DNA of 60,658 nt from Paludibacteraceae bacterium (GCA_017551675.1 JAFZLC010000036.1:1-60658), one strand, 5' to 3'; positions 1-9,339 are shown, counted from the first letter of the stretch. Numbers and translations: made by a program. Notes: a model not told the origin generated them from the letters alone.

Positions 1-901
1 ATTTCTCATACGCCTCATTAATCTTCATCATCATCTTCTCGCACTCATCCATTCGATCGGCGTTCTTAGGTAGGTCGGGGTGGTGCTGCAAGGCTAGTTC
101 GTGATAAGCACGTCTGATTTCCTCGTAGGAGGCATTCTCCTCTAGACCTAAGGTGGTGTAATACTCTTTTAGAGAGTACTCATATTTGTTTTTTGAACTG
201 TTGCTTCTCTTCTCGTATTCATCAAATTCAGTGCGCAGGGGCTCATATCGCTTCTTAAAATAGTTGATGTAATGTTTATTGAACTGGATTTGCACCATTA
301 GTTGCATCAAAAGATTCCATTCATCTTTATGGATGCCATCATCCAAGATGACAAATTGAAATAAACTATTGATAATTTCTTTCTGAGAGGCTAATTCTTT
401 CTCTTTCAATTGATTTGCAGCGTCATTCCAATCCTCTTCACTACACTCTCTATTGAAAAAATATTCTGAAATCGAGTCATCATCAAGGCCGAACCATTCT
501 TTAAACAACTCAGTTTGCGAAGATTTCGCATCTGGATTCAACTTAGCAAAACGTTGTAACAAAGGAACATACTTTATATCATAAAGCATGAAATCATGAC
601 GGCTTTTAGCCTCTTGTTTGCTAATATGATATTTAGAACAATTTATTTTCTCGACAATATGATATCCAACTACTATAGTAAGAACAATCCATAAGAAATA
701 GAATAATAGAAGTAGTGTTAGAAACACATATATTTTATCGTGTGTTGTATCTAGAGATAATTCATTAATATCATATCTATTTCGCATCCAATCAATTGCG
801 AATATGTCAACAAGTAATAATATGACATCAAAAACGGTAATCAGGATTTTCATATACTTATATTTCTTTATAAAATCCTTATCTTTCTCCAATAATTCCA
901 T
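1..901 (-). CDS. Membrane-anchored DjlA-like J-domain protein, copy 1 (C-terminus cut by window edge)
   Basis: First of five tandem paralogues. The start is the ATG at 899-901 (reads MELLEKDKDF); the last few codons lie outside the window, so only the stop is missing. Visible order: short charged N-terminus, two hydrophobic segments (about residues 20-70), a conserved LLQRFxxLNPxAK block, a TerB-like helical stretch ending in the shared motif VILDDGIHKDEW, a charged linker and a C-terminal J domain with the HPD triad. DjlA-type co-chaperones have the same membrane / TerB-like / J-domain order and stimulate DnaK ATPase at the inner membrane. That role is inferred here; substrates are unknown. 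The J-domain DNA is nearly identical to the next copy. Confidence 0.85.
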   Translation of the reverse strand, partial: MELLEKDKDFIKKYKYMKILITVFDVILLLVDIFAIDWMRNRYDINELSLDTTHDKIYVFLTLLLLFYFLWIVLTIVVGYHIVEKINCSKYHISKQEAKSRHDFMLYDIKYVPLLQRFAKLNPDAKSSQTELFKEWFGLDDDSISEYFFNRECSEEDWNDAANQLKEKELASQKEIINSLFQFVILDDGIHKDEWNLLMQLMVQIQFNKHYINYFKKRYEPLRTEFDEYEKRSNSSKNKYEYSLKEYYTTLGLEENASYEEIRRAYHELALQHHPDLPKNADRMDECEKMMMKINEAYEK

Positions 902-929
902 ATTCCTTTTTTTAGATAGTTTATATCAT

Positions 930-1838
930 TCACCCCCTCACTTTCTCATACGCCTCATTAATCTTCATCATCATCTTCTCGCACTCATCCATTCGATCGG
1001 CGTTCTTAGGTAGGTCGGGGTGGTGTTGCAAGGCCAGTTCGTGATAGGCACGTCTGACCTCTTCGTCGGTGGCATTCTCATCCAAACCTAAAGTGGTGTA
1101 ATACTCTTTTAGAGAGTAGACATATCTGTTTTCCGAACTGTTGCTTCTCTTCTCGTACTCATCAAATTCGGTGCGTAGGGGCTCATATCGCTCCTTAAAA
1201 TAGTTGATGTAATGTTTATTGAACTGGATTTGCACCATTAGTTGCATCAAAAGATTCCATTCATCTTTATGGATGCCATCATCCAGGATGACGAGTTGGA
1301 ATAGTTTGTTGACGATTTTTTTCTTTTCAACAGGATCTGTTTCCTTTATTTGATTGACAATGTCATCCCAATCCTCCTCGCTATATTCTAGATTGAAAAC
1401 ATATTCTGTAATTGATTCAGCATCAATGGGAAGCCAATTATTTATTAATTCAATTTGTGTGGATTTTGCTTCTGGATTCAGACGACAAATGCGTTGTAAT
1501 ATTGGTAAATAACACGTAAATTTTACATTCGATAAAGTATAATATAGTCTTTCGGCTTCCTGTTTGCTTATACCGTAGTTAGTAGTCCAAAATTTTTTTC
1601 TTTTTATCGAAAATACCATTAGACAAATAAAAGCTGATAAAAGTGTCGTACCTACCATGACAATATCAACAATATCAACAATATCAACATCTACTGTTAT
1701 GTAGTCACCTACAAATACTGTTATCGTTATACTCAATAATATGCTAGTCAGGATGTACCAAAGTAAACATTTATCTCTTCTGGAACATAATTGTTTATAA
1801 TCCTTCAAAAATACTTTATCCTTCTCCAATAATTCCAT
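930..1838 (-). CDS. Membrane-anchored DjlA-like J-domain protein, copy 2
   Basis: 302 residues. Two hydrophobic segments lie at about 25-47 and 55-78, the TerB-like region (VILDDGIHKDEW) at about 180, and the C-terminal J domain from about 240 with HPD near 272. The zinc-finger and G/F regions of true DnaJ are absent, so this is a specialised co-chaperone rather than DnaJ. The loop between the membrane segments contains DIVDIVDIV, encoded by three exact copies of a 9-nt unit (1661-1687), so repeat number could change without breaking frame. The gene is 28 nt from copy 1 and probably co-transcribed. Residues 100-302 are far more conserved among the copies than the N-terminus. Confidence 0.88.
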   Translation of the reverse strand: MELLEKDKVFLKDYKQLCSRRDKCLLWYILTSILLSITITVFVGDYITVDVDIVDIVDIVMVGTTLLSAFICLMVFSIKRKKFWTTNYGISKQEAERLYYTLSNVKFTCYLPILQRICRLNPEAKSTQIELINNWLPIDAESITEYVFNLEYSEEDWDDIVNQIKETDPVEKKKIVNKLFQLVILDDGIHKDEWNLLMQLMVQIQFNKHYINYFKERYEPLRTEFDEYEKRSNSSENRYVYSLKEYYTTLGLDENATDEEVRRAYHELALQHHPDLPKNADRMDECEKMMMKINEAYEKVRG

Positions 1839-1866
1839 CTTCGTTCCTCTTAATAGATAATTTACG

Positions 1867-2772
1867 TTATTTATTTACTTTCTCGTACGCCTCATTAATC
1901 TTCATCATCATCTTCTCGCACTCCTCGATTCGACTAGCATTCTTAGGTAGGTCGGGGTGGTGCTGCAAGGCCAGTTCGTGATAGGCACGTCTGATCTCCT
2001 TGTCGGTAGCGTTCTCACTCAAGCCTAAGATAGCAAAATATTCTTTCAGAGAGTAGTTGGAACGATTATTTTTTGAAGAACTTTCTCTCTTTTCATACTC
2101 AAATTCAGTGCGTAAGGATTCATAGCGATCTTTGAAGTAATTGATGTAATGTTTATTAAACTGTAGTTCTGTTATCAACTGCATCAATAGATTCCATTCA
2201 TCATTATGGATGCCATCCTCCAAAATGACAAGCTTAAATATTTTGTAAATGAACGTTTTCTTTGTGACTAACTCTGCTTCCTTTAATTTTTCCACAGCGT
2301 TATTCCAATCCTTCTTGTCAAATTTTCTATTAAAGCAATATTCTGTGATAGATTCATCTTCGAGGCAGAACCATTTTTTTAATAAATTAGATTGTGAGGA
2401 TTTTGCGTATGGATTTAATTTACAAAAACGTTGTAATAATGGTATTGAATACGATGATTCTATATTCGATAAAACATTATAGCGGGTTTCTGCTTCCTGT
2501 TCACTTATACCGCAGTTTAAATAGAAACTCTTCTTTCTTTTCCTTCGTATTATTGGATTCGCAACTATATAGACAATAGGCGAGAAAATAATGGGTGTAC
2601 CAAACATAAGAAGGAACAAAGTGTCATTTCCTGTAAATACTGAAATGATCATGGTTATAAACTGAATTCCAATTGAAATGAACACCATATCATTAAATGA
2701 TAATGTGTATGTTGCATGTTTTTTATATTCTTTCAAAAACTCCTTATCCTTATCCAATAATTCCATATTCAA
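1867..2772 (-). CDS. Membrane-anchored DjlA-like J-domain protein, copy 3
   Basis: 301 residues with the same plan: two N-terminal hydrophobic segments (about 28-50 and 53-73), the block LLQRFCKLNPYAK, the TerB-like stretch VILEDGIHNDEW, and a C-terminal J domain with HPD. The start could equally be the second Met (2764-2766), which would align with the MELLxKDK opening of copies 1 and 2. This copy is the most divergent in the linker (no DEY before EKR) and in the TerB-like segment (ITELQFN in place of MVQIQFN). It ends 28 nt upstream of copy 2, but a 116-nt gap with a repeat-like insertion separates it from copy 4. Confidence 0.87.
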   Translation of the reverse strand: MNMELLDKDKEFLKEYKKHATYTLSFNDMVFISIGIQFITMIISVFTGNDTLFLLMFGTPIIFSPIVYIVANPIIRRKRKKSFYLNCGISEQEAETRYNVLSNIESSYSIPLLQRFCKLNPYAKSSQSNLLKKWFCLEDESITEYCFNRKFDKKDWNNAVEKLKEAELVTKKTFIYKIFKLVILEDGIHNDEWNLLMQLITELQFNKHYINYFKDRYESLRTEFEYEKRESSSKNNRSNYSLKEYFAILGLSENATDKEIRRAYHELALQHHPDLPKNASRIEECEKMMMKINEAYEKVNK

Positions 2773-2789
2773 AAATTTTATTAAACCTA

Positions 2790-2888
2790 CACGGGTTTAC
2801 ACACCTCCCCACGGCGTTGCCATGGGCTATATCTGTTTTGGTCTTTCAGGCCTATGTGCACATCCTCGACGAGCGCAATTCTTAATTC
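2790..2888. repeat. Short GC-rich dispersed-repeat-like insertion between copies 3 and 4
   Basis: The other intergenic gaps in this array are 26-28 nt; this one is 116 nt. The extra sequence (CACACCTCCCCACGGCG... to ...CTTAATTTCTC) is much richer in G+C than its surroundings and ends in a TTCTTAATTC-type direct repeat. From memory it resembles short intergenic repeats found in many Prevotella genomes, whose plus-strand reading gives peptides like GLSGLCAHPRRAQF. I see no transposase or clean terminal inverted repeats. Its dispersed nature is recalled, not tested. Confidence 0.45.
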
Positions 2889-3836
2889 TTAACTCTTACT
2901 TCTTAATTTCTCATACGCCTCATTAATCTTCATCATCATCTTCTCGCACTCCTCGATTCGACTAGCATTCTTTGGTAGGTCGGGGTGGTGCTGGAGCGCC
3001 AGTTCGTGATAGGCACGTCTGACCTCTTCGTCGGTGGCATTCTCTTCCAATCCTAAGGTGGCGTAATACTCTTTTAGGGAGTAGACATATTTATATTCCG
3101 AACTGTCGCTCCTCTTCTCGTACTCATCAAATTCGGTGCGCAGGGACTCATATCGCTTCTTAAAATAGTTGATGTAATGTTTATTGAACTGGATTTGCGC
3201 CATTAGTTGCATCAAAAGATTCCATTCATCATTATGAATGCCATCCTCTAAGATGACGAGTTGAAATAGTCTGTTGATGAATGTTCTTTTCTCGTCGATG
3301 TCTTTTGTTTTTAATTGATTTACAGCATTGTCATTCTCCTCCTCGCTATATTCTTTATCAATAACATAATTTGAAATTATGTTGTCATCAATGTTGTACC
3401 ATTTTTTTATTAACTCAATTTGTGTGGATTTTGCATCAGGATTCAATCGACAAAAACGTTGTAATAATGGTATGTAAAACATGGTATTTAAATTCTTTAA
3501 AGTATTATATCGACTTTTGAATTCCTGTTCGCTTATACTATGGGTTTTACAAAAATTTCTTGTTTTTATCGGGATGATAAACAATGCAAGTAATGGGAAA
3601 GAAAAAAATTGATTAAACACACATATAGCAAATATATCGGCGAGTATATTAATTATTTTCTGATCTATGCAGAACTCTGATTCTAATAGTGCCAATATAA
3701 TAAAAAATATTAATATTAATATTAATATAATAAATGAGAATTCCGTTATATATGAAAGAATTTTTTCAATTGGCGTCTCTGTTTCCTCATATTCCTTCAG
3801 GAACTCTTTGTCTTTCTCCAATAATTCCACCTTCAT
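2889..3836 (-). CDS. Membrane-anchored DjlA-like J-domain protein, copy 4
   Basis: 315 residues, the longest copy because of extended hydrophobic segments (about 30-50 and 70-95). Three TATTAA units at 3708-3725 encode an ILILIL run in the first membrane helix, another in-frame short tandem repeat in the variable part. Downstream are LLQRFCRLNPDAK, the TerB-like VILEDGIHNDEW, and a C-terminal J domain with HPD. The linker DEYEKRSDSSEYKYVYSLKE is close to that of copies 1, 2 and 5. Transcription would enter from copy 5, 26 nt upstream. Confidence 0.87.
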   Translation of the reverse strand: MKVELLEKDKEFLKEYEETETPIEKILSYITEFSFIILILILIFFIILALLESEFCIDQKIINILADIFAICVFNQFFSFPLLALFIIPIKTRNFCKTHSISEQEFKSRYNTLKNLNTMFYIPLLQRFCRLNPDAKSTQIELIKKWYNIDDNIISNYVIDKEYSEEENDNAVNQLKTKDIDEKRTFINRLFQLVILEDGIHNDEWNLLMQLMAQIQFNKHYINYFKKRYESLRTEFDEYEKRSDSSEYKYVYSLKEYYATLGLEENATDEEVRRAYHELALQHHPDLPKNASRIEECEKMMMKINEAYEKLRSKS

Positions 3837-3862
3837 TACTTTTTATAGATAATACATATCAT

Positions 3863-4768
3863 TCACCCCCTCACTTTTTCATACGCCTCATTAATCTTCA
3901 TCATCATCTTCTCGCACTCATCCATTCGATCGGCGTTCTTAGGTAGGTCGGGGTGGTGCTGCAAGGCTAGTTCGTGATAAGCACGTCTGATTTCCTCGTC
4001 GGTGGCATTCTCTTCCAACCCTAAGGTGGTGTAATACTCTTTTAGGGAGTAGACATATTTGTTCCCCGAATTGTTACTTCTCTTTTCGTACTCATCAAAC
4101 TCAGTGCGTAAGGGCTCATATCGTTCCTTAAAATAGTTGACGTAATTCTTATTAAACTGTAGTTGTGTTATTAACTGCATCATAAACTTCCATTCATCAT
4201 TATGAATGCCATCCTCTAAGATGACGAGTTGAAATAGTCTGTTGATGAATGTTCTTTTATATGTTAAATCTTCTTTCTTCAATTGTTCTATTGTATTATC
4301 CTCATCATCATTCCTCTTTTCGTTGTCGTTGTCTTTTTCATTAAAAATATATTCTGAGATTGAATCATCATCGAGAAAGAACCATTTTTTTAGCAACTCA
4401 ATTTGTGTTTCTTTTGCATTTGGATTCAGTAGGCATGCCCGTTGTAACAATGGGGCATATACCAGATCCTTTGTAAGAAATTGATAGTAGTTGTCTGCTT
4501 CTGTTTTGTTTTTGTTGTAATTACTTAGAAATTTTTTCTTTCTTCTCTGATCTATTATTATGATGATAGCGGCAGAAAAAAAGGCTACAAACGCCACATA
4601 TGCAGCAGCAAGATTTTCACTGTATTCCGCTATTCCTGCAGCAGGTATTGATGCTACAAATGTAGCCATTGCCCAGATAACACAGTATGCTCGAAAGGTA
4701 TCCTCTGTTTGTAAATAAACCTCCTTGTATTCCTTCAGAAACACCTGATCCTTGTATATATATTTCAT
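3863..4768 (-). CDS. Membrane-anchored DjlA-like J-domain protein, copy 5 (first of the array)
   Basis: 301 residues and promoter-proximal, so probably the first gene of the five-gene unit. The start gives MKYIYKDQVFLKEYKE, which diverges from the MELLEKDK of the other copies. Two alanine-rich hydrophobic segments (about 25-75) differ completely in sequence from those of copies 1-4. The acidic insert near 150 (repeated N/D/E residues) is unique to this copy. The TerB-like VILEDGIHNDEW and the C-terminal J domain with HPD are retained. Role inferred as a DnaK co-chaperone facing the cytoplasm; why five versions are kept is not explained by family knowledge. Confidence 0.87.
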   Translation of the reverse strand: MKYIYKDQVFLKEYKEVYLQTEDTFRAYCVIWAMATFVASIPAAGIAEYSENLAAAYVAFVAFFSAAIIIIIDQRRKKKFLSNYNKNKTEADNYYQFLTKDLVYAPLLQRACLLNPNAKETQIELLKKWFFLDDDSISEYIFNEKDNDNEKRNDDEDNTIEQLKKEDLTYKRTFINRLFQLVILEDGIHNDEWKFMMQLITQLQFNKNYVNYFKERYEPLRTEFDEYEKRSNNSGNKYVYSLKEYYTTLGLEENATDEEIRRAYHELALQHHPDLPKNADRMDECEKMMMKINEAYEKVRG

Positions 4769-4882
4769 ACTCTGTACTTATGATGATTTTACAGACCCCA
4801 CCTTCATGTTGGTTGTGTATGATCTTATTACAAAAGTCAGAAAATTTTTTATCATATGCAAATGACGTTATGGAAATATACA

Positions 4883-4914
4883 ACGAAGCCCCAACCATAG
4901 AGTCGGGGCTTCGT
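4883..4914 (-). terminator. Stem-loop terminator after glnN
   Basis: Perfect 10-bp stem (ACGAAGCCCC / GGGGCTTCGT) with a 12-nt loop, starting 27 nt beyond the glnN stop. On the minus strand it is followed by a moderately T-rich run (TGTATATTTCC). It separates the dapF-dapL-glnN unit from the downstream J-domain array, which must therefore have its own promoter in 4769-4880; I see no strong -7 box there (best is a 7/8 match at 4831-4838). Confidence 0.75.
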
Positions 4915-4940
4915 CTTCTTTTTCGAGTGATTTGAATTTC

Positions 4941-7163
4941 TTATCGGATGAACAGTAATTCTCTGTATTTAGGGAGTGGCCAGCATGAGTCGTCCACAAT
5001 CAACTCTAACTTATCAATTTCACTACGGATAGCATCTAATTTTGGTTCTACCTTGTCGTGATAAGAAATAGCTTTCTTGTGTTCGTCGTCGATCTTGTTG
5101 GCAACCTTGCGAGCGTTGATCAATTCCTCCACTTGTTTTTCAATTGAAGAAGTGCGCTCTGCAATCTCTTCGATGATCTTAATGTTACGAGCAGAGAGCT
5201 TTTCTGCTTTATCTGCAGGGAATATATCCTTCATATTCTCCACATTCTCCAACAACTGACTTTGGTATCTTGTGGCAACTGGGATGATATGATTCATGGA
5301 TAGATCACCTAAGACGCGTGCTTCAATTTGGATCTTCTTGGTGTAGGTTTCCCATTTCACCTCGTTACGTGCTTCCAACTCTTTACGAGTCATCACTTTC
5401 AGACCCTCAAACAACTGGATGCTCTTCTCATCGAGGTATCTCTCGAAGATCTTAGGACAAGACTTCTCAACGTCAAGACCACGTTTCTCAGCCTCTTTCA
5501 CCCATTCGTCGCTGTATCCATTGCCGTCGAAGCGAATTGCTTTACACTCTTTGATATCTTCACGAACGATGTCGAGGATAGCGTGGAACTTAGCTGTGTG
5601 ACCTGTACCTGCTGCATATTGTGGGTCATTCTTGATCTCACTGATGCGAGCGTCAACACGCTTTTTGAAGTTGATAAGTGCCTCTGCTACTGCACTGTTA
5701 AGTGCTGTCATGGCTGATGCACAGTTAGCTTCACTACCTACGGCACGGAACTCGAAACGGTTACCTGTGAAGGCGAATGGTGACGTACGGTTACGATCGG
5801 TGTTGTCGATGAGCAACTCTGGAATGACTGGAATATCCATCTTCAAACCATGTTTGCCTGCCAATGCCAACTGATCCTTATCTGCATTCTCAATATGGTC
5901 TAGCAATTCTGATACCTGCTTGCCAAGGAAGCTGGAGATGATTGCTGGAGGTGCCTCGTTAGCTCCTAGACGGTGTGCGTTGGATGCACTCATGATACTT
6001 GCCTTCAACAAACCATTGTGACGATAAACTCCCATCAATGTCTCTACAATGAAGACAACAAAACGAAGGTTGTCTGTCGAAGTCTTACCTGGTGCGTGTA
6101 GCAATACACCTGTATCGGTAGACAAACTCCAGTTGTTATGTTTTCCACTACCATTGATACCTGCAAATGGTTTCTCATGCAATAAGACACGGAATTTATG
6201 TTTGCGAGCTACTTTCTTCATCAAGCTCATCAACAACATGTTGTGGTCTACTGCAAGGTTGGTCTCTTCGAAGATTGGAGCCAACTCAAACTGGTTAGGT
6301 GCCACCTCATTATGACGAGTCTTACAAGGAATTCCTAATTCAAGTGCCTGAATCTCAAGATCCTTCATAAAGGCCTGTACACGATCAGGAATTGTTCCGA
6401 AGTAGTGGTCGTCCATCTGCTGGTTCTTTGCAGAATCGTGTCCCATCAATGTACGTCCGGTTAACAATAGGTCAGGACGGGCAGAGTAGAGTCCCTCGTC
6501 AACAAGGAAATACTCCTGTTCCCAACCAAGATTTGAATTTACCTTCTTAACAGCTGGGTCGAAGTAGTGACATACATCTGTGGCAGCTGCACTTACAGCA
6601 CGAAGGGCACGAAGCAATGGTGCTTTATAGTCGAGAGCCTCACCACTGTAGCTGATGAAGACAGTTGGGATACATAGTGTGTCGTCGATGATGAAGACAG
6701 GAGATGTTGGATCCCATGCAGAATAACCACGAGCCTCGAATGTACTTCTGATACCTCCACTTGGGAATGAACTAGCATCAGGTTCCTGTTGTACCAATAG
6801 CTTGCCACTGAACTCTTCTACCATACCACCTTTGTGGTCGTGTTCGATGAATGAGTCATGCTTCTCGGCTGTACCTTCTGTCAATGGCTGGAACCAGTGA
6901 GTGTAGTGAGTAACGCCATTCTCGGTAGCCCACTGCTTCATGCCTTTAGCCACTTCATCAGCTACAGCACGGTCCAAACGAGCCCCATTATCAATCACAT
7001 CAATCATCTTATCGTAGACATCCTTTGGCAAATACTTGTACATGCGTTCGCGGTTGAAAACTTTCTTGCCAAAATACTCGTAAGGTCTTTCAGCAGGAAC
7101 TTTTACGTCGAGCGGTTTCTTCTTGAATGCCTCCTCGACAACTTGAAATCTTAAGTTTTCCAT
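4941..7163 (-). CDS. glnN: Glutamine synthetase type III (GSIII)
   Basis: 740 residues, in line with the long GSIII subunit (about 700-730) and far from the 360-470 of GSI/GSII. It makes glutamine from glutamate, ammonia and ATP in the cytoplasm and is the main ammonia-assimilating synthetase of Bacteroides/Prevotella. Visible GSIII hallmarks: HYTHWFQPLT near 86, NLGWEQEYFLVDE at about 211, RHNEVAPNQFELAP near 310, GSGKHNNWS near 340, and NRTSPFAFTGNRFEFRAVGS near 470. It follows dapL by 36 nt on the same strand, so it is probably read from the dapF promoter. It faces P-II/amtB 2.4 kb away, which fits nitrogen-dependent control, though no NtrC-type site is visible. Confidence 0.97.
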   Translation of the reverse strand: MENLRFQVVEEAFKKKPLDVKVPAERPYEYFGKKVFNRERMYKYLPKDVYDKMIDVIDNGARLDRAVADEVAKGMKQWATENGVTHYTHWFQPLTEGTAEKHDSFIEHDHKGGMVEEFSGKLLVQQEPDASSFPSGGIRSTFEARGYSAWDPTSPVFIIDDTLCIPTVFISYSGEALDYKAPLLRALRAVSAAATDVCHYFDPAVKKVNSNLGWEQEYFLVDEGLYSARPDLLLTGRTLMGHDSAKNQQMDDHYFGTIPDRVQAFMKDLEIQALELGIPCKTRHNEVAPNQFELAPIFEETNLAVDHNMLLMSLMKKVARKHKFRVLLHEKPFAGINGSGKHNNWSLSTDTGVLLHAPGKTSTDNLRFVVFIVETLMGVYRHNGLLKASIMSASNAHRLGANEAPPAIISSFLGKQVSELLDHIENADKDQLALAGKHGLKMDIPVIPELLIDNTDRNRTSPFAFTGNRFEFRAVGSEANCASAMTALNSAVAEALINFKKRVDARISEIKNDPQYAAGTGHTAKFHAILDIVREDIKECKAIRFDGNGYSDEWVKEAEKRGLDVEKSCPKIFERYLDEKSIQLFEGLKVMTRKELEARNEVKWETYTKKIQIEARVLGDLSMNHIIPVATRYQSQLLENVENMKDIFPADKAEKLSARNIKIIEEIAERTSSIEKQVEELINARKVANKIDDEHKKAISYHDKVEPKLDAIRSEIDKLELIVDDSCWPLPKYRELLFIR

Positions 7164-7199
7164 ATTCTGTTATTTTTGTTGGACTTATAATTATCTTAT

Positions 7200-8432
7200 T
7201 TATTTGCTAAACCATTTTTCTATTCGTGCCAAAGCCTCCTCGGTACGTTCGCGACTTCCAAATGCGGTGAATCGTACATAACCTTCTCCACTTGGACCGA
7301 ATCCGACACCTGGTGTACAAACCACCTGGGCTCCATAGAGCAATTCCTCAAAGAATTGCCATGAACTGCTTCCCTTTGGTGTGCGCATCCATACGTATGG
7401 TGCGTTTTCGCCTCCATATACTTCGAAGTTCAATCGACGGAACGTCTCCACTAATCGTGAAGCATTCTGCATGTAGTAGTTGATCGTTGCACGAATCTGC
7501 TCTTTGCCTTCAGGTGTGTAGATGGCTTCAGCAGCACGTTGACTGAGGTAACTTGTACCATTGAACTTTGTGGACTGTCGACGTAACCATAAAGGATTCA
7601 GAGCAATACGTTCACCTTGTAGGGTGGCAGCTGTCAAATCTTTTGGTACGATTGTATATCCACATCGAACACCAGTGAAACCAGCCGTCTTTGAAAAACT
7701 GTGGAACTCGATAGCACATTTGCGAGCGCCGCGAATTTCATAGATAGAGTGGGGGATCTCTGGGTCTTGTATATATGCTTGATAAGCAGCATCATAGAAG
7801 ATAAGAGTGTCGTTACGAAGAGCGTAGTTCACCCATTTGCGCAACTCTTCTTTTGAAAGGACAGTACCCGTTGGATTGTTTGGATAACAGAGGTAGATGA
7901 CATCTACTCTGCGATCAGGCAATGAAGGTACAAATTTGTTCTCTGCGTTGCATGGCAGATAAACAACGTTCGACCAACGGTCGTCAATCTTTTGTCCCGC
8001 ACGACCGATCATTGCATTTGAATCCAAATAAACGGGATAGATAGGGTCGGTCACACCAATAGAGTTATCCCAACGAATCAACTCCTGAATGTTACCCGTA
8101 TCACTTTTTGCACCATCGTTAATGAATATTTCGTCAATGTCTAAATGAATACCCCGAGGTAAAAAATCGTTTTTCAAGATTGCTTCACGAAGGAAGTCAT
8201 ATCCTTGCTCAGGTCCGTATCCATGGAATCCGCTTGTGGTGGCCATCTCGTCGGTGGCGCGGTGTAACGCTTCAATAACGGCTGGACACAAAGGTTGTGT
8301 CACGTCACCTATACCAAGACTGATAATGTCTGCCTGGCGATGAGTTGCCTTGAATGCATTCACCTTCTTTGCTATATCGGTAAATAAGTAGTTACCAGAC
8401 AATTTCAAGAAATGTTCATTTACAAGAGCCAT
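7200..8432 (-). CDS. dapL: LL-diaminopimelate aminotransferase
   Basis: 410 residues, the usual family length. It converts tetrahydrodipicolinate directly to LL-diaminopimelate using glutamate as amino donor, with PLP, bypassing the acylated route to lysine and peptidoglycan. The PLP lysine is K248 in SFSKTAGFTGVRCGY; YPNNPTGT near 183 and YDAAYQAY near 213 are the class I/II aminotransferase signatures. The start MALVNEHFLKLSGNYLF is the typical opening for the family. It sits 38 nt after dapF, so substrate and next enzyme are co-transcribed. Because it draws on glutamate, pairing with GSIII is metabolically sensible. Confidence 0.97.
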   Translation of the reverse strand: MALVNEHFLKLSGNYLFTDIAKKVNAFKATHRQADIISLGIGDVTQPLCPAVIEALHRATDEMATTSGFHGYGPEQGYDFLREAILKNDFLPRGIHLDIDEIFINDGAKSDTGNIQELIRWDNSIGVTDPIYPVYLDSNAMIGRAGQKIDDRWSNVVYLPCNAENKFVPSLPDRRVDVIYLCYPNNPTGTVLSKEELRKWVNYALRNDTLIFYDAAYQAYIQDPEIPHSIYEIRGARKCAIEFHSFSKTAGFTGVRCGYTIVPKDLTAATLQGERIALNPLWLRRQSTKFNGTSYLSQRAAEAIYTPEGKEQIRATINYYMQNASRLVETFRRLNFEVYGGENAPYVWMRTPKGSSSWQFFEELLYGAQVVCTPGVGFGPSGEGYVRFTAFGSRERTEEALARIEKWFSK

Positions 8433-8470
8433 ATCTTTTTTTCTTTTATAATGTTATTTTGTTTTACTTT

Positions 8471-9283
8471 TTAAACAAGACTCTCAATCTCACCTTCAAA
8501 CACGAAAGCTGCAGGTCCGGTCATATAAATGTGTCCATCTTGTTTATTCCACTCTATAACTAGCTCTCCACCATCCATTACGATGGTTGCCTGACGATTG
8601 ATTCTTCCAGTCACGCTAGCAGCTACCGCTGTGGCACATGCGCCGGTACCACAAGCCATTGTTACGCCACTACCACGCTCCCAGACGCGCATTCGAATCT
8701 TTCCGTCCGCATCCAAACGAGCCAACTCAATGTTACAACGCTCAGGAAAAGCCTCGTGGAATTCTAATTTCTGACCGATTTCCACCACGTCATCAATCCG
8801 ATCTGTGAAAATGACATAGTGTGGATTGCCCATTGATACAAAGGTACCCTCTTGCAGACTCTCCACTTTACGAAACTGTTTCTCGTTGGAGAGACAAGGT
8901 TCACCCATGTCAACTGTCACGCTCTTCACCACATCCCCTTCCACATTCAGTTTCAATATCTTTATGCCAGACAAGGTGAGAAGTTTAATCACTTTTTTAG
9001 TAGTCAAGCCTTTCTCGTAGACATATTTTCCTATACATCTTGAAGCATTGCCGCACATACGCGCCTCACTTCCATCCGCATTGAAGATTCTCATGGTGAA
9101 ATCCGCTTCTGAATCATCCGCTTTACCGATGAGAACCAAGCCATCCGCACCAATACCTTTATGGCGATCGCTCCATGCGATGGATGCAGCAGCAGGATCT
9201 TCTATATTATATAAGGTAGCATCTACATATATATAATCGTTTCCAGCTCCATGCATCTTAGTAAAATGTATTGGTTGTGTCAT
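8471..9283 (-). CDS. dapF: Diaminopimelate epimerase
   Basis: 270 residues. A PLP-independent racemase that turns LL- into meso-diaminopimelate, the peptidoglycan cross-link residue and lysine precursor. The two catalytic cysteines are present: C77 in [11 protein letters not shown] and C211 in [11 protein letters not shown]. The usual MCGNGxR has alanine in place of the second glycine (NAS). The ATG at 9281-9283 gives [17 protein letters not shown], the standard N-terminus with the GNDY substrate loop. It is the first gene of the minus-strand dapF-dapL-glnN unit, with a leader of about 45 nt. Confidence 0.97.
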   Translation of the reverse strand: MTQPIHFTKMHGAGNDYIYVDATLYNIEDPAAASIAWSDRHKGIGADGLVLIGKADDSEADFTMRIFNADGSEARMCGNASRCIGKYVYEKGLTTKKVIKLLTLSGIKILKLNVEGDVVKSVTVDMGEPCLSNEKQFRKVESLQEGTFVSMGNPHYVIFTDRIDDVVEIGQKLEFHEAFPERCNIELARLDADGKIRMRVWERGSGVTMACGTGACATAVAASVTGRINRQATIVMDGGELVIEWNKQDGHIYMTGPAAFVFEGEIESLV

Positions 9284-9330
9284 TTTGCTTGAAATTTACG
9301 TATTAAACTTTCTTTTTGTTTTATTCGATT

Positions 9331-9339
9331 GTAAAGATA
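9331..9339 (-). promoter_or_regulatory. Probable -7 box of the dapF-dapL-glnN operon
   Basis: The minus strand reads TATCTTTAC, one mismatch from the Bacteroidetes TAnnTTTGY box, 47 nt upstream of the dapF ATG. No convincing -33 TTTG is seen at the expected distance, so the operon may need an activator. Confidence 0.45.

Noticed and set aside
1-4768. Repeated DNA blocks as CRISPR or satellite array
   Set aside because: The repeats are whole-gene paralogues about 0.9-1 kb apart, not short spaced repeats.
4617-4898. 93-codon minus-strand frame upstream of the J-domain array
   Set aside because: Overlaps the start of copy 5 in another frame and part of the glnN terminator; no motif.
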